Made by a program: the position numbers and the translations under genes
The notes under the pieces: generated by a model
Told to the model about the DNA's origin: nothing
The model's database searches: none
The model's input: the letters and a program-made list of their open reading frames with translations, nothing else
In this document: positions 26,336-36,020 of the stretch, in pieces
Layout: every line of letters begins with the position of its first letter
Numbering within the stretch: the first letter of the stretch is position 1
From: Parerythrobacter lacustris
Lineage (GTDB): Bacteria; Pseudomonadota; Alphaproteobacteria; Sphingomonadales; Sphingomonadaceae
Assembly (NCBI RefSeq): GCF_024626475.1
Contig: NZ_JANKHH010000003.1
Coordinates: 434,001 to 498,000, forward strand
Direction: 5' to 3'
DNA length: 64,000 nucleotides

Positions 26336-29017
26336 ATGACCGTGACTACATCTGGACGGGATATGGCTGGCGACGTGAATGTGAAATCAGGTCGCCGGCT
26401 GGCGCTGGCACTGTTGGGGACGACGATGCTGGCCGGGCTGCCCGCCCAGGCGATGGCGCAGGACGACGCTTCGCCCGTTCCGTCGTCGCAAGCGCAAGGC
26501 CAGACGATCCAGACGATCGCCGTCGCGGGCGCCCAGCGTCTCGAGCCGGAAACCATCGTCAGCTACGTCCGCCTGCGGGTCGGAGACGTTTATACTCAGG
26601 CCGCAGCCGACCAGGCGATCAAGGATCTCTACGCGACCGAGCTATTCTCGACCGCCACCGTCCGCAACGACGGCGGCAATGTCGTGATCGAGATTGTCGA
26701 GAACCCGGTGATCAACCGCATTATCCTCGAAGGCAACAAGCGGATCAAGAACGACAAGATCGTTCCCGAAATCAAGCTCGCGCCGCGCCAGATCTACACC
26801 CGGTCGAAGGTCCGCGCCGATACCCAGCGGATCATCGAACTATACAAGCGGCAGGGCCGCTTCGCCGCGGTGGTCGAACCCAAGATCGTCCAGCTGAGCC
26901 AGAATCGCGTCGATATCGTCTACGAGATCAGCGAGGGGCCCAAGTCGAAAGTCCGCCAGATCAACATCATCGGCAACGAGGTGTTCTCCGACGGCGACCT
27001 GCGCGGCGAAATGGTCACCAAGCAGGCGCGCTTCACCAGCTTCTTCAGCTCGAACACCAGCTACGACCCTGACCGTCTGGCGTTCGACCAGCAGAAACTG
27101 CGCCAGTTCTACCTGACCCAGGGTTATGCCGATTTCCGCGTGGTCTCGGCCGTTGCCGAGCTGACTCCGGACAAGCAGGACTTCATCATCACATACGTGG
27201 TGGAAGAGGGCGAGCGCTACAAATTCGGCGAAGTCTCGGTCGACAGCGAAATCCGCGACTTCGACGATGTGCGCCTCGCCGCGCAGCTGCCGATGAAGCA
27301 GGGTGACTGGTACGATGCCAAGGCGGTAGAAGATACGGTGGAGCAGCTGACCGAGCTCGCCGGGACCTTCGGCTACGCCTTCGCCGATATCGAACCCGAA
27401 TTCCGCCGTAGCAAGGACGATCTCACCATGGGGATCAACTTCGTCCTGCGCGAAGCCCCCCGGGTCTATGTCGAGCGGGTCGACGTCAACGGCAACACGC
27501 TGACGCAGGACAAGGTCCTCCGCCGCGAATTCCGTCTGGCGGAAGGCGACGCGTTCAACTCGATCGGGGTCAAGCGGTCATCGAACCGGATCAAGTCGCT
27601 CGGCTTCTTCCAGGAAAATTTCGAGATCGAGCAAAAGCCGGGCAGCCGCCCCGACCGGATCGTGCTCGAGGCCAATGTCGAGGAGCAACCGACGGGTGAA
27701 CTGCAGCTGTCGGCCGGCTTCTCGTCGATCGAAAGCTTCATCCTCGCCGCTTCGATCCGTCAGCGCAACTTCCGCGGACGCGGGCAAACGGTGGGCGCGA
27801 GCGTCAACTATTCGCGTTTCTCCAAGTCGGCCCGGGTCAGCTTTACCGAACCCTATGTGTTCGACCGCAACATTTCCGCAGGGGTGGATATCTACCGGCA
27901 GGATTACAACAGCCCCAATTTCGGTAACCGCGACCGCAATACGACGTATGAACAGTCGACGACCGGTGCCTCGCTCCGGGTTGGCGTGCCGTTGTCGGAA
28001 TACCTCTCGCTGGTGGGCAGCTATACCTTCAACTACGATGATGTCTCGGTCGACCGGACCCAGTTCTTTGCCGATCTCGATCAGGACGGTGTCGATGCCT
28101 GCGAGCCTTTGCTGGCCGGCCGATTCCTGTGCGAAGCGATCGGGAAGCGCACTAGCTCGATCCTCGGCGCGACACTCGCCTATGACAACACCGACAGCCG
28201 CTTTCGTCCGACGCGCGGGCTTGCTGTCTCGCTGACTACCGAGTTCGCCGGACTTGGCGGGGATGTGCAGTATGTCCGCAACCGGGCCAAGGCCGCACGA
28301 TACTGGAACGTCTTCAACAATTTCATCTTCTCGATGACCGCAGAAGGCGGGGTCATCAACAGCATCGGCGGTGACCCGATCCGTCTGACCGACCGCTTCT
28401 TCCTCGGCGAGCCGCAGATCCGAGGTTTCGACATTCGCGGCGTGGGTCCCCGCGTGCTGCGCCAGCCGATCATCGCCGATCCGGACAGCCCCGACCCGCA
28501 AAATCCGCTGCCGCTGATCGTGACCGACCGCAACCAGATCTCCGATGATGCGATCGGTGGCGAAGCCTATTATCTGGGTCGCGCAGAGCTGGAAATCCCG
28601 CTGGGAACGGGAGCGTCCGAGTTGGGCCTGCGCCCGTCGATCTGGATGGATGTTGGCGCGTTGTTCAATGTAGACCGGCCGGCACTGCAGCAGAGCCCGT
28701 TCCCGGGCGGCCTTAACTTCCAGATCAAGGACGCCAACGGCAACCTGCTCTATATCGACAACCGGCCGAACCAGACGGGGATAACGACCGATCCGTCGGT
28801 CTGTACCGGTGGCCCTTGTGCACCGCTCAACCGCAATATCCCCGCGTTCCAGGAAACTTTCCTGGGCGACTCCGCCAGCCCGCGCATTTCCGTCGGCATC
28901 GGGGTCAACTGGAACTCGCCGTTCGGGCCGTTCCGTATCGATTTCGCCCAGATCCTGAAGAAGGTCGAGGGCGACGATACCAAGGTTTTCTCTTTCAACG
29001 TAGGTACCCAATTCTGA
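26336..29017 (+). CDS. bamA: Outer membrane protein assembly factor BamA
   Basis: An 893-residue Omp85 protein that folds beta-barrel proteins into the outer membrane. A signal peptide precedes AQDDAS; five POTRA domains cover about residues 60-450 (for example NPVINRIILEGNKRIKNDKI). A C-terminal 16-strand barrel follows, with the loop-6 motif as IRGFDIRG and the terminal Phe of NVGTQF. The barrel holds a large insertion with a Cys pair (CTGGPC). Start ATG 26336 is chosen; ATG 26363 is also possible. It overlaps the ompH gene by one base. Confidence 0.95.
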   Translation: MTVTTSGRDMAGDVNVKSGRRLALALLGTTMLAGLPAQAMAQDDASPVPSSQAQGQTIQTIAVAGAQRLEPETIVSYVRLRVGDVYTQAAADQAIKDLYATELFSTATVRNDGGNVVIEIVENPVINRIILEGNKRIKNDKIVPEIKLAPRQIYTRSKVRADTQRIIELYKRQGRFAAVVEPKIVQLSQNRVDIVYEISEGPKSKVRQINIIGNEVFSDGDLRGEMVTKQARFTSFFSSNTSYDPDRLAFDQQKLRQFYLTQGYADFRVVSAVAELTPDKQDFIITYVVEEGERYKFGEVSVDSEIRDFDDVRLAAQLPMKQGDWYDAKAVEDTVEQLTELAGTFGYAFADIEPEFRRSKDDLTMGINFVLREAPRVYVERVDVNGNTLTQDKVLRREFRLAEGDAFNSIGVKRSSNRIKSLGFFQENFEIEQKPGSRPDRIVLEANVEEQPTGELQLSAGFSSIESFILAASIRQRNFRGRGQTVGASVNYSRFSKSARVSFTEPYVFDRNISAGVDIYRQDYNSPNFGNRDRNTTYEQSTTGASLRVGVPLSEYLSLVGSYTFNYDDVSVDRTQFFADLDQDGVDACEPLLAGRFLCEAIGKRTSSILGATLAYDNTDSRFRPTRGLAVSLTTEFAGLGGDVQYVRNRAKAARYWNVFNNFIFSMTAEGGVINSIGGDPIRLTDRFFLGEPQIRGFDIRGVGPRVLRQPIIADPDSPDPQNPLPLIVTDRNQISDDAIGGEAYYLGRAELEIPLGTGASELGLRPSIWMDVGALFNVDRPALQQSPFPGGLNFQIKDANGNLLYIDNRPNQTGITTDPSVCTGGPCAPLNRNIPAFQETFLGDSASPRISVGIGVNWNSPFGPFRIDFAQILKKVEGDDTKVFSFNVGTQF

Positions 29018-29697
29018 TGAAAATGCTTCTCAAGCCGGTTCTTCTGGCCGGTCTTTCGCTCGCCGCTACGGCACCGATCCTTGCGACCCCCGCTGTGGCG
29101 CAGGTCAACGGCATCGCCACCAGCAGCCCCGAGGCTGCGTTGGTGCAGGCTTCCGCGCTTCAGTCGGGCTATCAGGCGATCAACACCGCCAATGCCAATC
29201 AGCGCCAGCAGATCAACACACTGCGGACCGAGATCAACAACCTCCAGCTCAGCCTCAACACCAATGGCGACCGCGAAGTCGACCAGGCGGAGTGGGACGC
29301 GAACCCCGGTGTGACCGGGCAGATCGAAGCCAAGGAACAGCAGTTGCAGACGCTGCTCGCCCCGATCGCGATCGCCGAATACTACGTCGTCGAGCAGCTT
29401 CTGATGCGCTATGGCGAGGCGCAAAGTCAGGTCATCACCAGCAACGGCATCCAGATCATGGTAGAACCGGCCGCGCTCCAGTATTCTGTCGATGGCGTGG
29501 ATGTAACGCAGAAGATCGTTGCAGCTCTGAACACTTTGGTGCCGACGGTTTCGACGACTCCGCCGGCCAACTGGCAGCCGCGCCGCCAGACGGTGGAAAC
29601 GCATCAGGCGATCCAGCAGATCATCGTCGGGATCGCCCAGCGTCAGGCCGCACAGGCCGCGCAACAGCAGACCCAGCAGCAGCCTTCGGGCCGCTAA
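29017..29697 (+). CDS. OmpH/Skp-family periplasmic chaperone
   Basis: A 226-residue periplasmic protein with a Sec signal ([10 protein letters not shown] to AVAQ), a coiled coil in about residues 50-110 and a Gln-rich tail. Skp/OmpH holds unfolded outer membrane proteins on the way to the Bam complex. It is longer than E. coli Skp (161 residues), with an extended C terminus containing [15 protein letters not shown]. It starts at the last base of bamA and precedes fabZ; lpxD, which normally lies between, is absent. Confidence 0.88.
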   Translation: MKMLLKPVLLAGLSLAATAPILATPAVAQVNGIATSSPEAALVQASALQSGYQAINTANANQRQQINTLRTEINNLQLSLNTNGDREVDQAEWDANPGVTGQIEAKEQQLQTLLAPIAIAEYYVVEQLLMRYGEAQSQVITSNGIQIMVEPAALQYSVDGVDVTQKIVAALNTLVPTVSTTPPANWQPRRQTVETHQAIQQIIVGIAQRQAAQAAQQQTQQQPSGR

Positions 29698-29722
29698 GGC
29701 GACGCGTGGCAGGGGCAGGGCA

Positions 29723-30193
29723 ATGAGCGATCCGGACGCCGGAATGGCCGCTTACGACATCCACCGGATCCTCAAGGCCCTGCCGCACCGCTATCCGCTG
29801 CTGCTGGTTGATCGCGTCAAGTCGATCGAGCTCGGCGAGCGGATTCATGCAGTGAAGGCGGTCTCGTTCAACGAGGAATTCTTCCAGGGCCATTTCCCCG
29901 GCGCGCCGATCATGCCCGGCGTGCTGCAGATCGAGGCGATGGCGCAAGCCGCTGCGATACTCGGGATCGAGACGCTCGAGCTGGCGGGCACCGGCAAGCT
30001 GGTGTTCTTCATGGGGATCGACGCGGCCAAGTTCCGCGCTCCGGTGCTGCCCGGCTGCCTGCTCGATCTGGAGGTGGAATTCCTCCAGAAGCGCAGCCGG
30101 GTCTACAAATTCAAGGGCAAGGCCAGCGTCGAAGGCAAGGTGACAAGCGAGTGCGAGTTCACCGCGATGATCGCCGATCCTCCCTCCGCCTAG
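29723..30193 (+). CDS. fabZ: 3-hydroxyacyl-ACP dehydratase FabZ
   Basis: A 156-residue hot-dog enzyme that dehydrates 3-hydroxyacyl-ACP in fatty acid elongation. Catalytic His57 is in [11 protein letters not shown] and Glu71 in [10 protein letters not shown]. It is placed after bamA-ompH as in other proteobacteria, but the flanking lpxD, lpxA and lpxB are missing, which fits a lipopolysaccharide-free sphingomonad envelope. The start ATG has GGGGCAGGG upstream. Confidence 0.95.
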   Translation: MSDPDAGMAAYDIHRILKALPHRYPLLLVDRVKSIELGERIHAVKAVSFNEEFFQGHFPGAPIMPGVLQIEAMAQAAAILGIETLELAGTGKLVFFMGIDAAKFRAPVLPGCLLDLEVEFLQKRSRVYKFKGKASVEGKVTSECEFTAMIADPPSA

Positions 30194-30290
30194 ACAGCAC
30201 TTGCCAAATGCCGCGGTGCTCACTAAACGCGCCGCTTTCCCACCCACAGCTGGACCGGTCGGAACCGTTCCGAAGCTACGGAGACTTGAG

Positions 30291-30515
30291 ATGAAAGCCG
30301 AAGGGCATCCCGACTATCACATGATCACGGTCAAGATGACCGATGGCACCGAGTATCAGACGCGCTCGACCTGGGGCAAGGAAGGCGACACGCTGACGCT
30401 CGAAATCGACCCGACCAGCCATCCGGCATGGACCGGCGGTCGCCAGCAGCTGCAGGAAGGCGGCCGCGTCGCAGCCTTCAACAAGCGCTTCGGCGGCCTC
30501 AGCCTCAAGAAATAA
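30291..30515 (+). CDS. rpmE: 50S ribosomal protein L31
   Basis: A 74-residue L31 with [22 protein letters not shown] and the C-terminal [15 protein letters not shown]. It lacks the CxxC pairs of zinc-type L31, so it is a zinc-independent form as in other alphaproteobacteria. The start at 30291 has CGGAGAC upstream. It is followed by a clear intrinsic terminator. Confidence 0.95.
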   Translation: MKAEGHPDYHMITVKMTDGTEYQTRSTWGKEGDTLTLEIDPTSHPAWTGGRQQLQEGGRVAAFNKRFGGLSLKK

Positions 30516-30554
30516 GCGTTTCGAACAAGCTTGGCGGTCTTCGGACTGCCGGAG

Positions 30555-30583
30555 AAGGGCGGCCTGACGGGGTCGCCCTTTTT
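30555..30583 (+). terminator. Intrinsic terminator after rpmE
   Basis: AAGGGCG and CGCCCTT form a 7-bp stem around a 12-base loop, followed directly by TTT. It lies 40 bp after the rpmE stop and before the convergent hydroxylase gene. Confidence 0.8.
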
Positions 30584-30651
30584 CGTTGTCAGACGGGTTC
30601 GAGCTGAACTCAATCACACCGGCTGAGCGGCAGCCAATTCGATGCCCCTGT

Positions 30652-31284
30652 TCATCCCCACGGCTTCTCACGGTACCATTTGGTGATCACGTATTTCATA
30701 CCTCGGCGCACCTTCATCCCGTGATGCATCGTGTTGACGTTACCAGACAGGTCGGGCTTGCGGTTGTTCCAGCAGATCAGCTTGCCGGTTTCCGGCTGGA
30801 AGCTCTTCTTCACCGTGGTGAAGCGTGTGGCGCCGCCGGCCGGCACGTCGTTGAGATAGATCATGAAGGTCCAGGTGCGCTGACCGGCAACGCTGCAATA
30901 TTTCTCCCTATCCTGCCCGTGCGGGTTGAACCAGTCGCAATGCGCCTTGAATTCCTGCCCGACATCGTAGCGCTGGCCCTGCATTTGCTCCCCATGCGCG
31001 GAGTCGATACCGTTCAATTCGAATAGCGCGGCTTCGACCTGCTGCACCGCGGGATGTGCGGGATCGAGGTCGCAGGTTTCGCTGGTGCGGAAGTAATGGT
31101 CGCCGTCATGGTCGGCGAGCGTCGACGGGCGGCGGTCGGCCTCGATCAGCTCGATCAGCCGGTCGCACAGCGCCGGATCGAGGAACCGCTTGCGCTGGAA
31201 CAGCTCCAACTTTGGAAAGGGCAGCCTCTGGACGCCGCCATATTGCGCCAGCCGCTCGGCAGAAGATTCGCCCGGAAGTGCCAT
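30652..31284 (-). CDS. 2OG-Fe(II) oxygenase (prolyl 4-hydroxylase-like)
   Basis: A 210-residue double-stranded beta-helix oxygenase. The iron site is HxD in FKAHCDWF plus the distal His in NTMHHGMKV, and the 2-oxoglutarate lysine is probably in RRGMKYVITKWYRE. The P4Hc pattern (GQRTWTFMIYLNDVPAGGATRF) is complete. Bacterial members hydroxylate proline or other residues in proteins or small molecules; the substrate is unknown. It is divergent from tRNA-His and converges on rpmE. Confidence 0.87.
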   Translation of the reverse strand: MALPGESSAERLAQYGGVQRLPFPKLELFQRKRFLDPALCDRLIELIEADRRPSTLADHDGDHYFRTSETCDLDPAHPAVQQVEAALFELNGIDSAHGEQMQGQRYDVGQEFKAHCDWFNPHGQDREKYCSVAGQRTWTFMIYLNDVPAGGATRFTTVKKSFQPETGKLICWNNRKPDLSGNVNTMHHGMKVRRGMKYVITKWYREKPWG

Positions 31285-31475
31285 GGCCCGTACCTAGCGT
31301 TTCGGTCCGTGGCCGCAACCGGAGAAACAAAGTTGCGCAGATGCAGATGCAAACAAGTTTTCGCTTCACATGCACCGCGCTCTGTGCAACAGGCTCGCGC
31401 CCGCGTTCGGGAGCCCTTGACGGCGCTGGACATGGGCGTAACAGCCCCGCCTCACACGGCTTTTCAGGGGTATGT

Positions 31476-31553
31476 GGCGATCGTAGCTCAGTTGGTTAGA
31501 GCGCCGGTTTGTGGTACCGGAGGTCGCGGGTTCAAACCCCGTCGATCGCCCCA
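31476..31553 (+). tRNA. tRNA-His (GTG)
   Basis: A 78-nt cloverleaf with the extra G(-1) at 31476 opposite C73 that marks tRNA-His. Acceptor GCGATCG/CGATCGC, D arm TAGCTCAGTTGGTTAGAGC, anticodon stem CCGGT/ACCGG with GTG in the loop TTGTGGT, T arm GCGGGTTCAAACCCCGT, and encoded CCA at 31551-31553. Confidence 0.95.
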
Positions 31554-31604
31554 TTTTCTCTCCTGTGACGCCCTCCACAACGCGCGACGAGCGGGGCACG
31601 CGAG

Positions 31605-32669
31605 ATGATGGCATTCTGGACCGAAGCGGATTACGACGATCACGAGCTGGTGCAGCTGGTGCATGACCGTGCATCGGGCCTGACTGCGATCATTGCGCTC
31701 CATTCGACCCATCTCGGCCCCGGAGCGGGCGGCACCCGCTTCTGGCATTATGCCGAACCCAAGGACGCGATGCGCGACGCGCTGCGCCTGAGCCGCGGGA
31801 TGAGCTACAAGAACGCGATGGCGGGCCTCCCGATGGGCGGCGGCAAGGCAGTGATTCTGGCGGGCCAGGACCGCGCCAAGACCCCTGCAATGCTCGCCGC
31901 TTTCGGCGATGCTGTCGAGGCTCTTGGCGGCCGCTACGTGACGGCGGAAGACGTCGGCATCAGTGAGGCGGACATGGTGGCGGTGTCGCAGCGCACCGCG
32001 CATGTCTCGGGCCTGCCGGTGCAGGGCGAAGGGGCCGCCGGTGGAGATCCCGGGCCGTTCACCGCGATGGGCATCTATCACGGGATAAGGGCGGCCGTTC
32101 GTCACAAACTGGGTAAAGCCTCCGTCGAAGGCGTGCATGTCGCGATCCAGGGCACCGGCAGCGTCGGCGGCGGGGTCGCCCGGCTGCTGGCCAAGGACGG
32201 CGCGAAGCTTACGCTGTCCGACATCAACGAAGATCGTGCCAATGCACTGGCTGACGAGCTCGGTGGCGAATTCGTCGCGGCCGATGCGATCATGAGCGTC
32301 GCCTGCGACGTGTTTAGCCCCAATGCGCTCGGCGCGATCCTCGACGACGAGGGCATCGCCCGGCTCGAAGCGCCGATCGTCGCAGGCGGGGCGAACAACC
32401 AGCTCGCCCGCGCGGGCCATGGCGAGAAGCTGGCCGCGCGCGGCATACTTTATGCGCCTGACTACGTAATCAATGCGGGCGGGATCATCAGCGTCGCGAT
32501 GGAGTATCTGTGCAAGCGCGACAGCGCCCCGTGCGACATCAATGAGGTGCGCAAGCGGATTGCCCAGATCCCTGAGCGGCTGGAGGAAATCTGGCGGCAG
32601 AGCGATGCGACGGGCGTCTCGCCCGACCTGGTCGCCGACCGGATGGCGCAAAAGCTGATCGGACGCTGA
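31605..32669 (+). CDS. Glu/Leu/Phe/Val dehydrogenase (leucine dehydrogenase-like)
   Basis: A 354-residue NAD-dependent amino acid dehydrogenase. The catalytic domain has LGPGAGGTRFWHY and the lysines in SYKNAMAGLPMGGGKAV; the Rossmann domain has VAIQGTGSVGGGVARLL. It would deaminate leucine, valine or phenylalanine to the keto acid. The start ATG at 31605 is followed by a second ATG. The ccm operon follows after 57 bp; a functional link to cytochrome maturation is not evident. Confidence 0.9.
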   Translation: MMAFWTEADYDDHELVQLVHDRASGLTAIIALHSTHLGPGAGGTRFWHYAEPKDAMRDALRLSRGMSYKNAMAGLPMGGGKAVILAGQDRAKTPAMLAAFGDAVEALGGRYVTAEDVGISEADMVAVSQRTAHVSGLPVQGEGAAGGDPGPFTAMGIYHGIRAAVRHKLGKASVEGVHVAIQGTGSVGGGVARLLAKDGAKLTLSDINEDRANALADELGGEFVAADAIMSVACDVFSPNALGAILDDEGIARLEAPIVAGGANNQLARAGHGEKLAARGILYAPDYVINAGGIISVAMEYLCKRDSAPCDINEVRKRIAQIPERLEEIWRQSDATGVSPDLVADRMAQKLIGR

Positions 32670-32726
32670 TTCAGCCCCTTGCTAGCGCGAAGCGTCCCTG
32701 CCACAACCGGGTGAACGGGACCTTCG

Positions 32727-33458
32727 ATGCACGGCTTTGCCAATCCAAAACGTTTCTTGTCGATTGCCAACTGGCTGACGCCGCTCCTCTTCGTGAGCGG
32801 CATCGTCTTGTCGGCGGTTGCGCTGTGGTGGGGCCTGTTCAACGTGCCCCCCGACCGGCTGATGGGCGACACGGTGCGCATCCTGTTCATCCATGTGCCC
32901 GCCGCATGGCTCGGCATGGGCGGCTGGACCGCGATCGCAATCTCGAGCCTGGTGTTCCTCGTCTGGCGCCATCCGCTGGCCAGCCTCGCCGCGCGTGCGG
33001 CGGCGGTGCCGGGTGCAGTGTTTACGGCCGTCTGCCTCGCCACCGGATCGATCTGGGGGCGGCCCACCTGGGGCACTTGGTGGGTGTGGGACGGGCGACT
33101 GACCAGCATGCTGGTGCTGCTGTTCCTCTATTTCGGCTATATCGCGCTCGCCCAGTCGGTTGCGCGCGAAGGCGGGTCGAGCCGCATCCCGGCGATCTTC
33201 GGGCTCGTCGGCGCGGTCAACATTCCGATCATCAACCGTTCGGTGGTGTGGTGGAACTCGCTCCATCAGCCGCCCAGCATCACCATGGGCAAGAGCGCGA
33301 TCGATCCCGCCTTCCTCGTGCCGCTGGCGATTGCGGTGCTAGGCTTCTCGCTGTTGTTCGGCGGGATCGTGCTGGCGCGGATGCGCGCGCTGCTGGCCGA
33401 TATCCAGGCCGATGCACGCCTGCGGCGCAAGGCGATGGGGGATGAAGCTCTTGCGTGA
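32727..33458 (+). CDS. ccmC: Heme exporter protein CcmC
   Basis: A 243-residue membrane protein with six helices. The WWD domain, WGTWWVWDGRLTS, and flanking His residues position heme in the periplasm and load it on CcmE. It is the first gene of the ccm cluster seen here. ccmA and ccmB, the ABC exporter usually beside it, are not in the window upstream. The 3' end overlaps ccmD by 17 bp. Confidence 0.94.
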   Translation: MHGFANPKRFLSIANWLTPLLFVSGIVLSAVALWWGLFNVPPDRLMGDTVRILFIHVPAAWLGMGGWTAIAISSLVFLVWRHPLASLAARAAAVPGAVFTAVCLATGSIWGRPTWGTWWVWDGRLTSMLVLLFLYFGYIALAQSVAREGGSSRIPAIFGLVGAVNIPIINRSVVWWNSLHQPPSITMGKSAIDPAFLVPLAIAVLGFSLLFGGIVLARMRALLADIQADARLRRKAMGDEALA

Positions 33459-33591
33459 AAATCTCGACCAGTGGGATTTCGTGATCGCCGCCTATGCCGT
33501 AGGGCTGGTCGCCATCGTCGCGGTCACGCTGTGGGCGTGGATCGACATGCGTCGGGCAGAGCGACGACGTGACGATGCGAAAGCAAGGTAG
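33442..33591 (+). CDS. ccmD: Heme exporter protein CcmD
   Basis: A 49-residue protein missed by length-limited gene finding: MKLLRENLDQWDFVIAAYAV, then a hydrophobic helix to about residue 33 and a basic tail RRAERRRDDAKAR. Length, single helix with basic cytoplasmic tail, and position between ccmC and ccmE are diagnostic of CcmD, which stabilises the CcmC-CcmE interaction and release of holo-CcmE. It starts inside the end of ccmC. Confidence 0.9.
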   Translation: MKLLRENLDQWDFVIAAYAVGLVAIVAVTLWAWIDMRRAERRRDDAKAR

Positions 33592-33600
33592 CGGAGCGCC

Positions 33601-34080
33601 ATGAAAGCCAAACACCAGCGTCTGGTCCTTATTGTCATCGCGCTCGTTGCATTGATCGGCGCAAGCCTGCTCGCGGTCTATGCCCTGCGCAATCAGGCGA
33701 GTTTCTTCTACGTTCCCAAACAGATGGTCGAAAGCCCGCCCGATGTCGGCCAGGCGGTGCGGCTCGGCGGGATGGTTCAGGCAGGCACGCTCAAGACCCT
33801 GCCCGACGGGGTGACGGTCGAATTCATCGTCGGCGACGGCGAGCAGACGGTGCCGGTGCGGTTCGCAGGAATCCTGCCCGATCTCTTCGTCGAAGGCTCA
33901 GGGGTGGTGGCGGAAGGCCGGCTGAGTGCCGACGGGACCTTCGTGGCCGACAACCTTCTGGCCAAGCATGACGAGAACTACGTTCCGCGTGAGCTGGAAG
34001 AAATGACCGAACACCAGCGCAAACAGGTGGTTGCCGAGACCATCGAAGGCACAGCGGCAAAGGCACCCGGCGCACCATGA
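33601..34080 (+). CDS. ccmE: Cytochrome c maturation heme chaperone CcmE
   Basis: A 159-residue periplasmic heme chaperone anchored by an N-terminal helix (about 8-28). The heme-attaching His123 is in AKHDENYVP, with Tyr127 nearby; an OB-fold precedes it. It accepts heme from CcmC and passes it to CcmF. The stop overlaps the ccmF start by 4 bp. Confidence 0.95.
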   Translation: MKAKHQRLVLIVIALVALIGASLLAVYALRNQASFFYVPKQMVESPPDVGQAVRLGGMVQAGTLKTLPDGVTVEFIVGDGEQTVPVRFAGILPDLFVEGSGVVAEGRLSADGTFVADNLLAKHDENYVPRELEEMTEHQRKQVVAETIEGTAAKAPGAP

Positions 34081-36020
34081 TTGCAGAGATCGGTCTTGCC
34101 GCCCTGTGGCTCGCGGCTGCGCTTGCGGTGCTGCAACTCGTTGGCGGCGTTCTCGCGGTGCGTGGGCAGGGTGAGCTTGCGTCGGTCGTCCGTACCTCCG
34201 CAATTGCGCAGGGGGTCTTGGCGGGCCTCTCCTTCGTGGCTTTGCTGTGGCTGTTCATTGCCACCGACCTTTCGGTCAAGCTGGTCGCGGCCAATTCGCA
34301 TTCGGCCAAGCCGCTGATCTTCAAGCTCTCGGGAGCTTGGGGCAATCACGAAGGCTCGATGCTGTTGTGGGTCACCGTGATGGCGCTGGCAGGCGGATTG
34401 ATCGCGCTGGTCGAACGTCGGCTGGCCGAGAAAACCCTGCTGGCGACACTTGCAGCACAAGGCTTCGTCGCAATCGGGTTCTATGCCTTCATCCTGATGA
34501 GTTCGAACCCGTTCGAGCGGCTGCCCATTCCTGCGGTCGAAGGAAACGGCCTCAACCCGCTCTTGCAGGACATCGGCTTGGCGTTCCACCCGCCGACGCT
34601 CTATTTCGGCTATGTCGGCCTTTCGGTCGCTTTCAGCTTTGCGGTGGGTGCGCTGGTGACAAAGAGTGTCACCCCCGATTTCGCGCGCGCGATGCGGCCC
34701 TGGGTGCTCGGGGCGTGGGTTTTCCTTACGCTCGGCATCACCGCAGGCAGTTACTGGGCCTATTACGAGCTCGGCTGGGGGGGCTGGTGGTTCTGGGACC
34801 CGGTTGAAAACGCCTCGCTGATGCCGTGGCTGGCTGCGACCGCCCTGCTTCATTCGGTCAGCGTGCTCGCCGCGCGCGATGCCTTGCGGACCTGGACCAT
34901 CATGCTCGGGGTGATCGCCTTTTCGATGTCGATGCTCGGCACTTTCCTCGTCCGTTCGGGGATCCTGACCAGCGTCCATGCCTTTGCGGTGGACCCCGAA
35001 CGCGGGAGTTTCATCCTGGTCCTGCTGTCGCTTTACATCGGCGGTGCTCTGGCGCTGTTCGCTCTGCGCGCGAATAGCATTTCCGAGGGCGAGCGGTTCA
35101 AGCTGACCAGCCGCGAAGGCGCGCTGGTGTTCAACAATGTCATGCTCAGCGCGATTCTGGGGATCGTGCTGCTCGGCACGCTCTATCCCTTGGCGACCGA
35201 GGCGTTCGATGTCAGGGTTTCGGTCGGGCCGCCTTACTTCAATCCGGTCGGGGCGATCTTCACCCTGCCGATGTTGCTGGTGATGGCGGTGGGGCCACTG
35301 CTGCGCTGGCGGCAGGACAATCTGACGCGCATCCGGTTGCCCTTGGTCGGCGTCGCCGTGGTGATGCTGGCGACGCTTGCCGTGGTCGTGCTGCTGGGGG
35401 CCTATTCGCTGCTCGCCGATCTCGGCCTTGCGATTGCGGCCGGGCTCGCGATTGCCGCTTTCCTGCCTTTGCGCGGGCGCAACCTGCTGCGGGTTCCGCT
35501 GGCCACCTGGGGCATGGTGGTGGCGCACTTCGGCATCGCTGTCGCGCTGTTCGGGATGGCGAGCGAATCGGCGTTCTCGGAAGAAAAGCTCGCAGCGGTC
35601 AGCATTGGCGATACCACGCAGGTCGGGCCATGGGATGTGAAGCTGGAAGGCGTCGTGCCGGTCGCCGGCCCCAACTGGACCGCGATCGAAGGGCATGTGA
35701 TCGCCCGCTACGATGGCGGGAAGGAAGTTGTTCTCGACCCTCAGTCGCGCAATTTCTGGGCCCCGCCGCAGGAAACGAACGAAAGCCAGCTGGCGACCCG
35801 CTGGAATGGGCAGCTCTATGCGGTGATCGGCAACCAGGCGGAAGATGGCCGGTGGCAGTTGCGGTTGTGGTGGAAGCCGTTCGTCACCTTCATCTGGTAC
35901 GGCGGGATGCTGGTCGCCTTGGGCGGGCTCTTGTCGCTGATCGGTCGTTTGGCAACAGACCTGAAGCGTCGCCGGGCGCTGCGGCGGCGCGAGCTGCGCA
36001 GCGGGGAGGCGGTAGCATGA
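34077..36020 (+). CDS. ccmF: Heme lyase subunit CcmF
   Basis: A 647-residue, about 15-helix membrane protein that ligates heme to apocytochrome c. The WWD motif appears as WGGWWFWDPVENASLMPW. Other hallmarks are SAWGNHEGSMLLW-like sequence near residue 85 (GAWGNHEGSMLLW) and FHPPTLYFGYVG. It overlaps ccmE and ccmG by 4 bp each, so the operon is translationally coupled. Confidence 0.95.
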   Translation: MIAEIGLAALWLAAALAVLQLVGGVLAVRGQGELASVVRTSAIAQGVLAGLSFVALLWLFIATDLSVKLVAANSHSAKPLIFKLSGAWGNHEGSMLLWVTVMALAGGLIALVERRLAEKTLLATLAAQGFVAIGFYAFILMSSNPFERLPIPAVEGNGLNPLLQDIGLAFHPPTLYFGYVGLSVAFSFAVGALVTKSVTPDFARAMRPWVLGAWVFLTLGITAGSYWAYYELGWGGWWFWDPVENASLMPWLAATALLHSVSVLAARDALRTWTIMLGVIAFSMSMLGTFLVRSGILTSVHAFAVDPERGSFILVLLSLYIGGALALFALRANSISEGERFKLTSREGALVFNNVMLSAILGIVLLGTLYPLATEAFDVRVSVGPPYFNPVGAIFTLPMLLVMAVGPLLRWRQDNLTRIRLPLVGVAVVMLATLAVVVLLGAYSLLADLGLAIAAGLAIAAFLPLRGRNLLRVPLATWGMVVAHFGIAVALFGMASESAFSEEKLAAVSIGDTTQVGPWDVKLEGVVPVAGPNWTAIEGHVIARYDGGKEVVLDPQSRNFWAPPQETNESQLATRWNGQLYAVIGNQAEDGRWQLRLWWKPFVTFIWYGGMLVALGGLLSLIGRLATDLKRRRALRRRELRSGEAVA

